From: Treponema sp.
GTDB lineage: Bacteria > Spirochaetota > Spirochaetia > Treponematales > Breznakiellaceae
Length of the DNA stretch: 5,143 nt
Direction: 5' to 3'
Assembly: GCA_031281855.1 (NCBI GenBank)
Contig: JAITEW010000099.1
Coordinates: forward strand, 1-5,143
Shown: piece by piece, positions 1 through 5,143 of the stretch
Layout of the letters: each line of letters opens with the position of its first letter
How positions within the stretch are numbered: the stretch's first letter is position 1
Notes under the pieces: generated by a model
Told to the model about the DNA's origin: nothing
What the model saw: only the letters and a program-made list of their open reading frames with translations
The model's database searches: none
Made by a program: the position numbers and the translations under genes

Positions 1-75
1 ATCGAAGATAGCGCAGGCGGACTCTACAAGCGTTTTTCCCAGGGTTTTCCCCGCTCAGGGGTTGTCAGGGGCTAA
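1..75 (+). CDS. Possible C-terminal tail of an upstream plus-strand gene (partial)
   Basis: Frame 1 is open from the first base to a TAA at 73-75, giving 24 codons that read IEDSAGGLYKRFSQG and then a short basic tail. If real, its stop codon overlaps the TAG stop (72-74 on the opposite strand) of the methyltransferase gene, a tail-to-tail convergent overlap. Frame 2 is also open (to a TAA at 82-84), so the frame choice is uncertain. The minus strand offers no start codon here that leads to a usable reading frame. The product cannot be identified from so few residues, and the stretch may be non-coding. Confidence 0.3.
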   Translation: MEDSAGGLYKRFSQGFPRSGVVRG

Positions 76-1076
76 TTGTGGGTAAGATTAAACTCGTAGC
101 ACGCCGGCATCCGTTTGTCTTTGAAGTCCTCGTCTGTCAGGGCGGCTTGTAAATCCCGTATCCTGGCGCCCGGGAACTCCGGGGGCAGGCGGAACCCTTT
201 GGCGCTGGAACTGAAATAGAGCCTGCCCCGGGGGGTAAGGAGCGCCAGGCAGCGGTTGATAAGCCCCTGGTAATCCCGGCGTATGTCGAGGCTCCCTTTC
301 ATCTTTTTGGAATTCGAAAAACTTGGGGGGTCCAGGATGATGATGTCCCAGGAGCGCCGCGTTCTCCCGGATTCTTCAAGAAACGGAAGGGCGTCGGCTC
401 TGATGAAGCTGAACCGTGAAGGGCCCGGGTCTTGCGCGCCCAGGCCGTTAAGGGCGAAATTGACTTTACCCCAGTCCAGGTAGGTGTTGGAAAGGTCCAC
501 AGAGTCCACCTGCCTGGCCCCTCCAAGTGCGGCGCAGACCGAAAGGGAGCAGGTATAGGCGAAAAGGTTAAGGACCCGCAGTCCCCCGGCCAGGGAGCGG
601 AGCAGTGCCCTTTTTTTGCGGGCGTCCAGAAAGAGGCCCGCGTCCAGGTAGTCCGAAAGGTTCACCCTGAACTTGGCGTCCCCTTCATGCACCGTTGTCC
701 AGACATTTTCCTGCCCAAGCCTCTCATACTGAGCCCCTTTTTCATGCCTGCGCCTTTGGCGGCGCCGTTCTTTGAGAAATACGCGGTTAACAGGAATATC
801 CAGGGCTTTTGAAACCGAAGCGGCCATACGTTCCAACCAGCGTTTTTCCTCGTTTTCATCCTTTTCATAGGGCCTCTCGTAGAGGGCTCCCGACACAGCG
901 TTGTTATAGAAGTCAAGGACCAGGGGGATTTCCGGGATGTCCCTGTCATAGAGGCGGAACGCGTCGGTTCCTGTACGGGAGGCCCATTTGGCCAGATGGC
1001 GGTATCGTTTGGAAAGCCTGTTGTAAAGCATTTCGGCCTGAGACGCGGCTTTTGCTTCCTGGTTTATCTCTGTCAT
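72..1076 (-). CDS. rlmK: RlmK-type 23S rRNA methyltransferase, stand-alone (class I SAM-dependent)
   Basis: The 334-residue protein matches the C-terminal (RlmK) half of E. coli RlmKL, which makes m7G2069 in 23S rRNA using S-adenosylmethionine; this is remembered family knowledge. Residues 16-50 match the RlmK N-terminus (NRLSKRYRHLAKWA, then FRLYDRDIPE). A very basic stretch follows at 101-112. The signature NLSDYLDAGLFLD is at 139-151, SAM motif I NLFAYTCS at 170-177, the acidic SVDLSNTYL at 192-200, and catalytic-type motif IV DPPSFSNSK at 249-257. The C-terminus (FSSSAKGFR) also matches. There is no THUMP/RlmL half and no PUA domain, so it is not full RlmKL or RlmI. Motif I has Cys where E. 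coli has Gly (TCS for TGS). The ATG at 1076 follows an in-frame TAG at 1082-1080 and lacks a Shine-Dalgarno; Met16 (1031) is the alternative start. Target base specificity is inferred. Confidence 0.83.
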   Translation of the reverse strand: MTEINQEAKAASQAEMLYNRLSKRYRHLAKWASRTGTDAFRLYDRDIPEIPLVLDFYNNAVSGALYERPYEKDENEEKRWLERMAASVSKALDIPVNRVFLKERRRQRRRHEKGAQYERLGQENVWTTVHEGDAKFRVNLSDYLDAGLFLDARKKRALLRSLAGGLRVLNLFAYTCSLSVCAALGGARQVDSVDLSNTYLDWGKVNFALNGLGAQDPGPSRFSFIRADALPFLEESGRTRRSWDIIILDPPSFSNSKKMKGSLDIRRDYQGLINRCLALLTPRGRLYFSSSAKGFRLPPEFPGARIRDLQAALTDEDFKDKRMPACYEFNLTHN

Positions 1077-1082
1077 AGTCTA

Positions 1083-1091
1083 TGCTATAAT
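1083..1091 (+). promoter_or_regulatory. Extended -10 promoter for the phosphodiesterase gene
   Basis: TGC followed by a perfect TATAAT hexamer (1086-1091) forms an extended -10 element. No good -35 is present 16-18 bp upstream, which extended -10 promoters tolerate. The hexamer ends 5 nt before the ATG at 1097, so transcription would start at or within the start codon, predicting a leaderless mRNA. Confidence 0.6.
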
Positions 1092-1092
1092 A
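1087..1092 (-). promoter_or_regulatory. Candidate -10 for the rlmK-like gene, overlapping the opposite-strand -10
   Basis: On the minus strand 1092-1087 reads TATTAT, five of six matches to the consensus. It overlaps the plus-strand TATAAT by five bases. Start would fall near 1080, about 4 nt before the ATG at 1076, so this transcript would be almost leaderless. No clear -35 or TGn extension is visible, so the call rests on the hexamer and its position. Confidence 0.4.
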
Positions 1093-1096
1093 CCGT

Positions 1097-2386
1097 ATGA
1101 AACAGAAAATAGTAGTGCTCTCTGCGGACGCTATGGTTTATGAGGACCTTGCGTATCTAAAGACCCTTCCGAATTATAAAAAGTACCTTTCCCAGGGGGC
1201 GCTTATAAAATCAGTCAGGACTATCTACCCTACTGTTACCTATCCCGCGCATGTAAGCATGGCTTCGGGAACCCGCCCCGCGAAACACGGGGTTCCGGGT
1301 AACTATGAGCTTCACCCCGGCAATCTCGCGCCTCCGTGGTACTGGTTTCACGACGCTGTTAAGACTACCGACATTTTCGACGCCGCCCGGAAAGCGAGGC
1401 TTTCTACCGCTTCCGTATTCTGGCCTGTTACCGGAAACCATCCTTCTATCGATTACCTTATAGACGAATACTGGACCCAGGGGCCTTCCGACACTATAAA
1501 AGCGGCTTTTGCCCGTTCGGGATCGAAACCCGAAATGCTTGAGATCATCTCCCGCTATTCTTCTAATATCAAAGAACGGGTTCACCCTTCTATGGATTAC
1601 CTCGTTATTGGCTGCGCCTGCGACATCATCAAACAGTACAAGCCGGATCTCCTCATGATACATCCTGCGAATATTGACGGCGCCAGGCACGAGTACGGCC
1701 TCTTTAACGAAAAGATCAACAAGGCCATTGAGGATACCGACCGCTGGATAGGGGAACTGATGGAAGCCCTGGATTACGCCGGCGTCAGGGAGGAAACCAA
1801 CTTTTTCCTTGTAAGCGATCACGGCCAGTTGGACATCACGAGGGTGATAAACCTCAACGTGATGCTTGCGGACAAGGGGCTTATCCGTTCAGACAGCAAG
1901 GGGAACTTTTCGGGCTGGGACGCCTACTGCCTTTCCAACGGAATGTCGGCGCTGGTGTACCTGAAAGAGCCTGACAGCCCGAAGGTTTATACAAAAACCC
2001 GGGACCTTCTGCTGCATCTCTGCAACGAAGGGATCTACGGAATCAGCCGGGTTTTTACGGAGCCTGAGATACGTGCCCAGGAAGGCCTGGGGGGCTCTTT
2101 TTCGTTTGTGCTTGAAACAGACGGCTATACTTCTTTTGGCGATGACTGGAAGCGGCCTATCGTGAAGAACTTTGACGCTTCCGATTACCGCTACGGCAGG
2201 GCCACCCACGGCTACCTTCCTGACAAGGGGCCCCAGCCGCTGCTGGCAGCCCGGGGGCCGGGCATACGGGACGGGGTTGTTCTGGAAAAGGGCCGCATCA
2301 TAGACGAAGCCCCTACATACGCGAAACTCCTGGGCCTGGAATTGCCTGACGCTGAAGGCGAGGCAATCGGCGAAATTTTGGCTTGA
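1097..2386 (+). CDS. Cytosolic nucleotide pyrophosphatase/phosphodiesterase-family metalloenzyme (alkaline phosphatase superfamily)
   Basis: The 429-residue protein has the layout of the type I phosphodiesterase/nucleotide pyrophosphatase family, two-zinc enzymes that hydrolyse phosphodiester or pyrophosphate bonds through a threonine nucleophile. All expected active-site residues can be placed: Asp11 after the first beta strand, nucleophile Thr48 in PTVTYPAH (45-52), Asp194 and His198 in DGARH, Asp241-His242 in SDHGQ, and His371 in ATHGYLP. The closing PLLAARGPGI (381-390) is also typical. There is no signal peptide or membrane segment, so it should act in the cytoplasm, unlike exported or ecto-NPPs. 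Length is normal for bacterial members. The ATG at 1097 is essentially forced: an in-frame TAA lies at 1088-1090, and later starts would lose or crowd Asp11. No Shine-Dalgarno precedes it. Substrate cannot be told from sequence; a phosphonoacetate-hydrolase-like or other superfamily activity is possible. Confidence 0.87.
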   Translation: MKQKIVVLSADAMVYEDLAYLKTLPNYKKYLSQGALIKSVRTIYPTVTYPAHVSMASGTRPAKHGVPGNYELHPGNLAPPWYWFHDAVKTTDIFDAARKARLSTASVFWPVTGNHPSIDYLIDEYWTQGPSDTIKAAFARSGSKPEMLEIISRYSSNIKERVHPSMDYLVIGCACDIIKQYKPDLLMIHPANIDGARHEYGLFNEKINKAIEDTDRWIGELMEALDYAGVREETNFFLVSDHGQLDITRVINLNVMLADKGLIRSDSKGNFSGWDAYCLSNGMSALVYLKEPDSPKVYTKTRDLLLHLCNEGIYGISRVFTEPEIRAQEGLGGSFSFVLETDGYTSFGDDWKRPIVKNFDASDYRYGRATHGYLPDKGPQPLLAARGPGIRDGVVLEKGRIIDEAPTYAKLLGLELPDAEGEAIGEILA

Positions 2387-2387
2387 G

Positions 2388-2423
2388 TTCCCGGTCCGCA
2401 AAGACGCTGTCCGGGAATTTTTT
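2388..2423 (+). terminator. Rho-independent terminator after the phosphodiesterase gene
   Basis: TTCCCGG at 2388-2394 pairs perfectly with CCGGGAA at 2411-2417 and is followed directly by six T (2418-2423). The loop of about 16 nt is long for an intrinsic terminator, but the GC-rich stem base, the T-tract and the position 1 nt after the TGA stop fit well. It should separate this gene from the isomerase gene downstream. Confidence 0.7.
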
Positions 2424-2428
2424 ATAGT
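2423..2428 (+). promoter_or_regulatory. Candidate -10 for the isomerase gene
   Basis: TATAGT matches the -10 consensus at five of six positions. It begins on the last T of the preceding terminator and would start a transcript near 2432-2435 with a leader of about 15 nt that just contains the Shine-Dalgarno. No convincing -35 lies at the right distance, so this is tentative. Confidence 0.3.
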
Positions 2429-2437
2429 AAGGTTTTT

Positions 2438-2444
2438 AGGAGGG
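2438..2444 (+). promoter_or_regulatory. Strong Shine-Dalgarno for the isomerase gene
   Basis: AGGAGGG ends 4 nt before the ATG at 2449 (5 nt from the AGGAGG core), a near-perfect ribosome binding site that fixes this start. Confidence 0.85.
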
Positions 2445-2448
2445 ATTT

Positions 2449-3270
2449 ATGCGTTTAGGAGTAATGGTTAATCTGCGGTCTGATGTGGAAGAAAGTTTTC
2501 GGCAGTTAAAGGAGACAGGGCTATCGGGCTGCCAGCTCTGCGGATGGGACGAGTCCCTTTTTACCCCAGAAATAGCCGCTAAGGTGAAGGCCCATACGGA
2601 AGCCCTTGGGGTGAAGATCTCCACATTCTGGTGCGGCTGGCCGGGGCCCAAGGTCTGGGACTTTTACGACGGCCAGCTTACCCTGGGCCTGGTTCCCCCG
2701 GAATACCGGTACGTCAGGGCGGAAACGCTGAAAAAAGGTTCGGATTTCGCGAAGCTCCTGGGGGTAAATCAGATTGCCACTCACGCGGGTTTTATTCCCG
2801 AAAATCCAAGGGACCCCTGTTATCTGGGAATCGCTGCTGCCCTGAAGGACGTAGTCGCCTATTGCGTGAAAAACGGCCAGAAATTTCTTTTTGAGACCGG
2901 CCAGGAAACCCCTGTAACCCTCAGGAGGCTTATGGATGATCTTGGCAAGGAAAACGTAGGGGTCAATCTGGACCCCGCGAACCTCCTGCTCTACGGCAAA
3001 GCGAATCCTGTGGACGCCCTGGATATCATCGGCGCCTATGTGATGGACATTCACGCCAAAGACGGGGAGTATCCTGTTGACGGCAGGAATTTAGGGGTAG
3101 AAAAACCCCTGGGGAAGGGGAGGGTGAATTTCCCCCGGCTTATTGCAAGGCTCAAGGAACTGGGCTATGACGGACCTGTTACTATTGAGCGGGAAATCTC
3201 AGGCGAAGAACAGCGGAAAGACATACTTGAAGCCATCAAATTTCTAACCCCCCTGATAGGCGCTCCGTGA
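2449..3270 (+). CDS. Sugar (phosphate) isomerase/epimerase, xylose isomerase-like TIM barrel
   Basis: The 273-residue protein fits the xylose isomerase-like TIM-barrel (AP endonuclease 2-type) family, which interconverts keto and aldo sugars or epimerises them with a bound divalent metal. The barrel starts at residue 2 (RLGVMVNL). Likely metal ligands sit at the ends of successive strands: Glu149 (FLFETGQE), Asp175 (VNLDPAN), His202 (DIHAKD) and Glu247 (TIERE). His112 in ATHAGF is also typical. The short loop GRNLG with PLGKGRVNF (212-228) before the last strand is seen in COG1082-type enzymes. Length is normal and there is no signal peptide, so it is cytosolic. DNA-repair endonuclease IV is less likely because the sequence follows the sugar-isomerase pattern. 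The exact sugar is not predictable. The gene follows the phosphodiesterase gene by 62 bp on the same strand but across a terminator, and converges on nth with a 16-bp gap. Confidence 0.82.
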   Translation: MRLGVMVNLRSDVEESFRQLKETGLSGCQLCGWDESLFTPEIAAKVKAHTEALGVKISTFWCGWPGPKVWDFYDGQLTLGLVPPEYRYVRAETLKKGSDFAKLLGVNQIATHAGFIPENPRDPCYLGIAAALKDVVAYCVKNGQKFLFETGQETPVTLRRLMDDLGKENVGVNLDPANLLLYGKANPVDALDIIGAYVMDIHAKDGEYPVDGRNLGVEKPLGKGRVNFPRLIARLKELGYDGPVTIEREISGEEQRKDILEAIKFLTPLIGAP

Positions 3271-3286
3271 GTATAAGTATAAAGCG

Positions 3287-3943
3287 TTAAGACGAAGGCC
3301 GGGCAGAAGAGGGGCAGAGTTCCTGTACCGGACAGCCGCCGCAGCCGGGCTTTCGGGCGTGGCAGACATCCCGGCCGAACCGGTTCAGGACATGGCTTGT
3401 TTCGATCCATCTTCCTTTAGGCGCCAAAAGGGCGATTTGTTTTTCGATCTCTTCAGGGCGGCCGGAGCTGGCGAAACCCAGACGGTTTGTTACCCTGGAA
3501 AAGTGGGTGTCTACGATAATGGCAGGCACGCCGAAGCAGGTTGACAGTACCACCGATGCGGTCTTTCTTCCTGTTCCCGGAAGGGCGGTGAGCTCTTCCA
3601 TGGTACACGGGATCACTCCCTGATGCTTGTCCCTGATCTGCCTGGAAAGAGCCTTTATGTTATAGGCTTTAGCCCTGAAAAACCCGGTAGAATGGACGAT
3701 GCCTTCCAGTTCCGCCAGAGGGGCCTCCGCCAGGGCGTTGCAGTCCGGGAAACGGCTGAAAAGCACAGGGGTCACAAGGTTAACCGCGGCGTCGGTGCAC
3801 TGGGCTGCGAGAACAGTGGCCACCAGGAGCTGGAACGGGGAACTGTAGTCAAGAAGGGGGCGGTGATCCGGGTAACAGGGACCCAGGACAGCCATAACCT
3901 GAATAAAGCGTTCGGTTTTGGCGTTTTTTGTTTCAAGGCTCAT
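3287..3943 (-). CDS. nth: Endonuclease III (DNA glycosylase/AP lyase)
   Basis: This 218-residue protein is a complete HhH-GPD base-excision repair glycosylase that removes oxidised pyrimidines and nicks at abasic sites. With the start at 3943, SSPFQLL (34-40) and LAAQCTD (45-51) match the N-terminal domain. The helix-hairpin-helix PGTGRKTA (122-129) carries the catalytic lysine Lys127, and Asp145 in VDTH is the second catalytic residue. The C-terminus has the 4Fe-4S motif C-X6-C-X2-C-X5-C at Cys194, 201, 204 and 210. The frame is open back to 4084, but that longer start would run into ileS and adds residues with no counterpart in E. coli Nth (211 aa). Met at 3943 aligns with the usual N-terminus. 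An intermediate ATG at 3964 is possible. Neither has a good Shine-Dalgarno. It is divergent from ileS and convergent with the isomerase gene. Confidence 0.95.
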   Translation of the reverse strand: MSLETKNAKTERFIQVMAVLGPCYPDHRPLLDYSSPFQLLVATVLAAQCTDAAVNLVTPVLFSRFPDCNALAEAPLAELEGIVHSTGFFRAKAYNIKALSRQIRDKHQGVIPCTMEELTALPGTGRKTASVVLSTCFGVPAIIVDTHFSRVTNRLGFASSGRPEEIEKQIALLAPKGRWIETSHVLNRFGRDVCHARKPGCGGCPVQELCPSSARPSS

Positions 3944-3948
3944 AGCCC

Positions 3949-3954
3949 AGTATA
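3949..3954 (-). promoter_or_regulatory. Candidate -10 immediately upstream of nth
   Basis: Minus-strand 3954-3949 reads TATACT, five of six matches to the consensus, and ends 5 nt before the preferred nth ATG, the same spacing as at the phosphodiesterase gene. The best -35 at 17 bp (TTCGCT, 3977-3972) is poor. A TATTAT at 4011-4006 is an alternative that would give a leader of about 55 nt. Confidence 0.35.
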
Positions 3955-3980
3955 CACGGTACATAACCCTGAGCGAAAGG

Positions 3981-4010
3981 TTGTACTGGTAGGGGTTTCC
4001 GTGGCATAAT
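3981..4010 (+). promoter_or_regulatory. Candidate ileS promoter
   Basis: TTGTAC (3981-3986) and CATAAT (4005-4010) are separated by 18 bp, a sigma70-like arrangement with a fair -10 and a weak -35. Transcription would start near 4017, leaving a 30-nt leader that holds the ileS ribosome binding site. A second CATAAT at 4017-4022 is an alternative -10 without a matching -35. Confidence 0.4.
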
Positions 4011-4034
4011 AATGGGCATAATTTTTCAGAACCT

Positions 4035-4041
4035 GAGGGGG
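4035..4041 (+). promoter_or_regulatory. Shine-Dalgarno that fixes a GTG start for ileS
   Basis: GAGGGGG ends 5 nt before the GTG at 4047. The spacing and the family-typical residues that begin right after it (FKSVDPKVSFPKLEEE) support GTG as the initiation codon; no in-frame ATG is placed to replace it. Confidence 0.8.
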
Positions 4042-4046
4042 CTGCG

Positions 4047-5143
4047 GTGTTTAAAAGCGTTGATCCTAAAGTAAGTTTTCCCAAACTGGAAGAAGAGATC
4101 CTTGCCTTTTGGGAAAAAAATCATATTTTTGAGAAATCCCTTTCCCAGCGTGAAGGGCAGGGCGAATTCGTTTTTTACGACGGCCCTCCTTTTGCCACAG
4201 GGCTTCCTCATTTCGGCCACTTTTCTCCTAATACCATAAAAGACATTATCCCAAGGTACCAAACCATGAAGGGGAAAAAAGTGGAGCGCCGCTTCGGCTG
4301 GGACTGCCACGGCCTTCCGGTAGAAAACCTCATCGAAAAGGAACTGGGCCTCAATTCCAAAACCGACATCGAGCGCTTTGGCGTGGCTCGTTTCAACGAA
4401 GCCTGCAGGGCCTCTGTGCTGCGCTATGTCAAGGAGTGGCGCTACGTCATCACCCGTCTGGGGCGCTGGGTGGATTTTGACAACGATTATAAAACCATGG
4501 ACCCGGGCTATATGGAAACCATCTGGTGGGTCATGAAGTCTCTCTGGGAAAAGGGCCTCCTCTACGAAGGCCACTATATCCTGCCCTACTGCCCCAGGTG
4601 TTCCACAGTGCTTTCCAACCACGAACTCAACCTCGGAGGCTACAAGGATGTCCACGATCCGGCCATCACCATACGCTTCAAAGTTAAAGAGGGGGGAAGC
4701 CCCACACACAACAGCACCTACTTTTTAGCCTGGACCACCACCCCCTGGACCCTGCCGTCCAACCTGGCCCTTACCCTTGGCCCGGACATCGACTACGTGC
4801 TGGTGGAAGACAAATCCTCAGGCGGGGCAGACCGCTACATCCTGGCTGAAGCCCGGCTTGCAGCGTACTACAAAAGCCCCGCTGATTATACGGTTCTCTG
4901 GAAGAAGAAAGGCGCGGACCTGGCGGGAATCGCCTACGAGCCCCTGTTTCCCTACTTTGCCTGGGCTGCTGAACAGAACGCCTTCCGTACCTACCTGGGG
5001 GACTTTGTCTCAACCGAAGACGGCACCGGCATCGTCCACACAGCGCCGGGTTTCGGCGAAGACGACGCAAGGGTCCTTAAAGGCACAGGGGTGCCGGTGA
5101 TTTGCCCAATTGACGCTGAATGTAAATTTACCGCGGAAGTGAG
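4047..5143 (+). CDS. ileS: Isoleucyl-tRNA synthetase, type 2 (eukaryote-like), 3' truncated by the window
   Basis: The first 365 codons of a class I synthetase that charges tRNA-Ile are present; the family is about 1,000 residues or more, so roughly a third is visible. The Rossmann core starts with FYDGPPFATG (43-52) and the HIGH signature HFGH (55-58), followed by TIKDIIPRY (63-71) and GWDCHGLPVE (84-93). The last element is the form found in type 2 (eukaryotic and some bacterial) IleRS rather than the GWDTHGLPIE type of E. coli. A zinc-type CPRC lies at 182-185. The CP1 editing domain shows WTTTPWT (229-235) and DGTGIVH with APGFGEDD (325-340), so proofreading of Val-tRNA-Ile should be intact. 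The GTG start has a strong Shine-Dalgarno. The KMSKS loop and anticodon domain lie beyond the window. Type 2 enzymes are generally less sensitive to mupirocin, so natural tolerance is inferred. Confidence 0.96.
   Translation, partial: MFKSVDPKVSFPKLEEEILAFWEKNHIFEKSLSQREGQGEFVFYDGPPFATGLPHFGHFSPNTIKDIIPRYQTMKGKKVERRFGWDCHGLPVENLIEKELGLNSKTDIERFGVARFNEACRASVLRYVKEWRYVITRLGRWVDFDNDYKTMDPGYMETIWWVMKSLWEKGLLYEGHYILPYCPRCSTVLSNHELNLGGYKDVHDPAITIRFKVKEGGSPTHNSTYFLAWTTTPWTLPSNLALTLGPDIDYVLVEDKSSGGADRYILAEARLAAYYKSPADYTVLWKKKGADLAGIAYEPLFPYFAWAAEQNAFRTYLGDFVSTEDGTGIVHTAPGFGEDDARVLKGTGVPVICPIDAECKFTAEV

Noticed and set aside
49..61. Small hairpin CCCC-GCTCA-GGGG near the left edge as a terminator
   Set aside because: The stem is only 4 bp and neither strand has a following T-tract, so terminator function is not supported.
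432..812. Plus-strand open frame of 126 codons
   Set aside because: It is antisense to conserved SAM-binding and RNA-methyltransferase motifs of the rlmK-like gene and has no Shine-Dalgarno or recognisable domain.
1211..1822. Minus-strand open frame of 203 codons
   Set aside because: It is opposite the phosphodiesterase gene, whose catalytic motifs fix the coding strand; no family features in the antisense product.
2521..3054. Minus-strand open frame of 177 codons
   Set aside because: It is antisense to the TIM-barrel isomerase gene, whose metal-ligand motifs and strong ribosome binding site define the real frame.
3093..3114. Hairpin AGGGG / CCCCT followed by GGGG
   Set aside because: It lies inside the isomerase coding sequence, in family-typical residues before the last barrel strand, and has no T-tract; likely codon-driven.
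3944..4084. N-terminal extension of nth to the first in-frame ATG at 4084
   Set aside because: It would overlap the ileS start, runs through the intergenic promoter region, and adds 47 residues with no counterpart in E. coli endonuclease III.
4026..4709. Long minus-strand open frame (227 codons)
   Set aside because: It lies antisense to the confidently identified ileS coding sequence and shows no recognisable domain; a shadow of the ileS codons.

Overview
The window looks like an ordinary chromosomal housekeeping segment from a spirochaete, most likely a treponeme. The best clue is the 5' end of ileS. Its product is a eukaryote-like (type 2) isoleucyl-tRNA synthetase whose N-terminus closely resembles remembered treponemal IleRS. 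That assignment comes from memory of the family, not from a search. Base composition is moderately GC-rich by eye. No mobile element, CRISPR array, tRNA, rRNA or phage-like gene is visible.

Layout: positions 1-75 may hold the last codons of a plus-strand gene. It would converge on a minus-strand gene (72-1076) for a stand-alone RlmK-type 23S rRNA methyltransferase. Only 20 bp separate that gene from a divergent plus-strand gene (1097-2386) for a cytosolic metallo-phosphodiesterase of the nucleotide pyrophosphatase/alkaline phosphatase superfamily. A rho-independent terminator (2388-2423) follows. Next is a plus-strand xylose-isomerase-like TIM-barrel sugar (phosphate) isomerase/epimerase (2449-3270) with a strong Shine-Dalgarno. 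It converges, with a 16-bp gap, on minus-strand nth, endonuclease III (3287-3943). A 103-bp divergent intergenic region separates nth from ileS (4047 to the window end, incomplete).

The genes do not form an obvious pathway. Translation and rRNA modification (RlmK, IleRS), base-excision repair (Nth) and two small-molecule enzymes of unknown substrate lie side by side, and strand switches between most of them imply several short transcription units. The phosphodiesterase and the TIM-barrel enzyme share a strand, but a terminator lies between them.

The most interesting signal is in the start regions. The sugar-isomerase and ileS genes have textbook Shine-Dalgarno sequences. The rlmK-like, phosphodiesterase and nth genes have none, and each has a -10-like hexamer 5-10 nt upstream of its ATG. 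The rlmK/phosphodiesterase pair appears to share one near-symmetric -10 read in both directions, with both predicted transcripts leaderless or nearly so. I found no convincing new multi-gene system.
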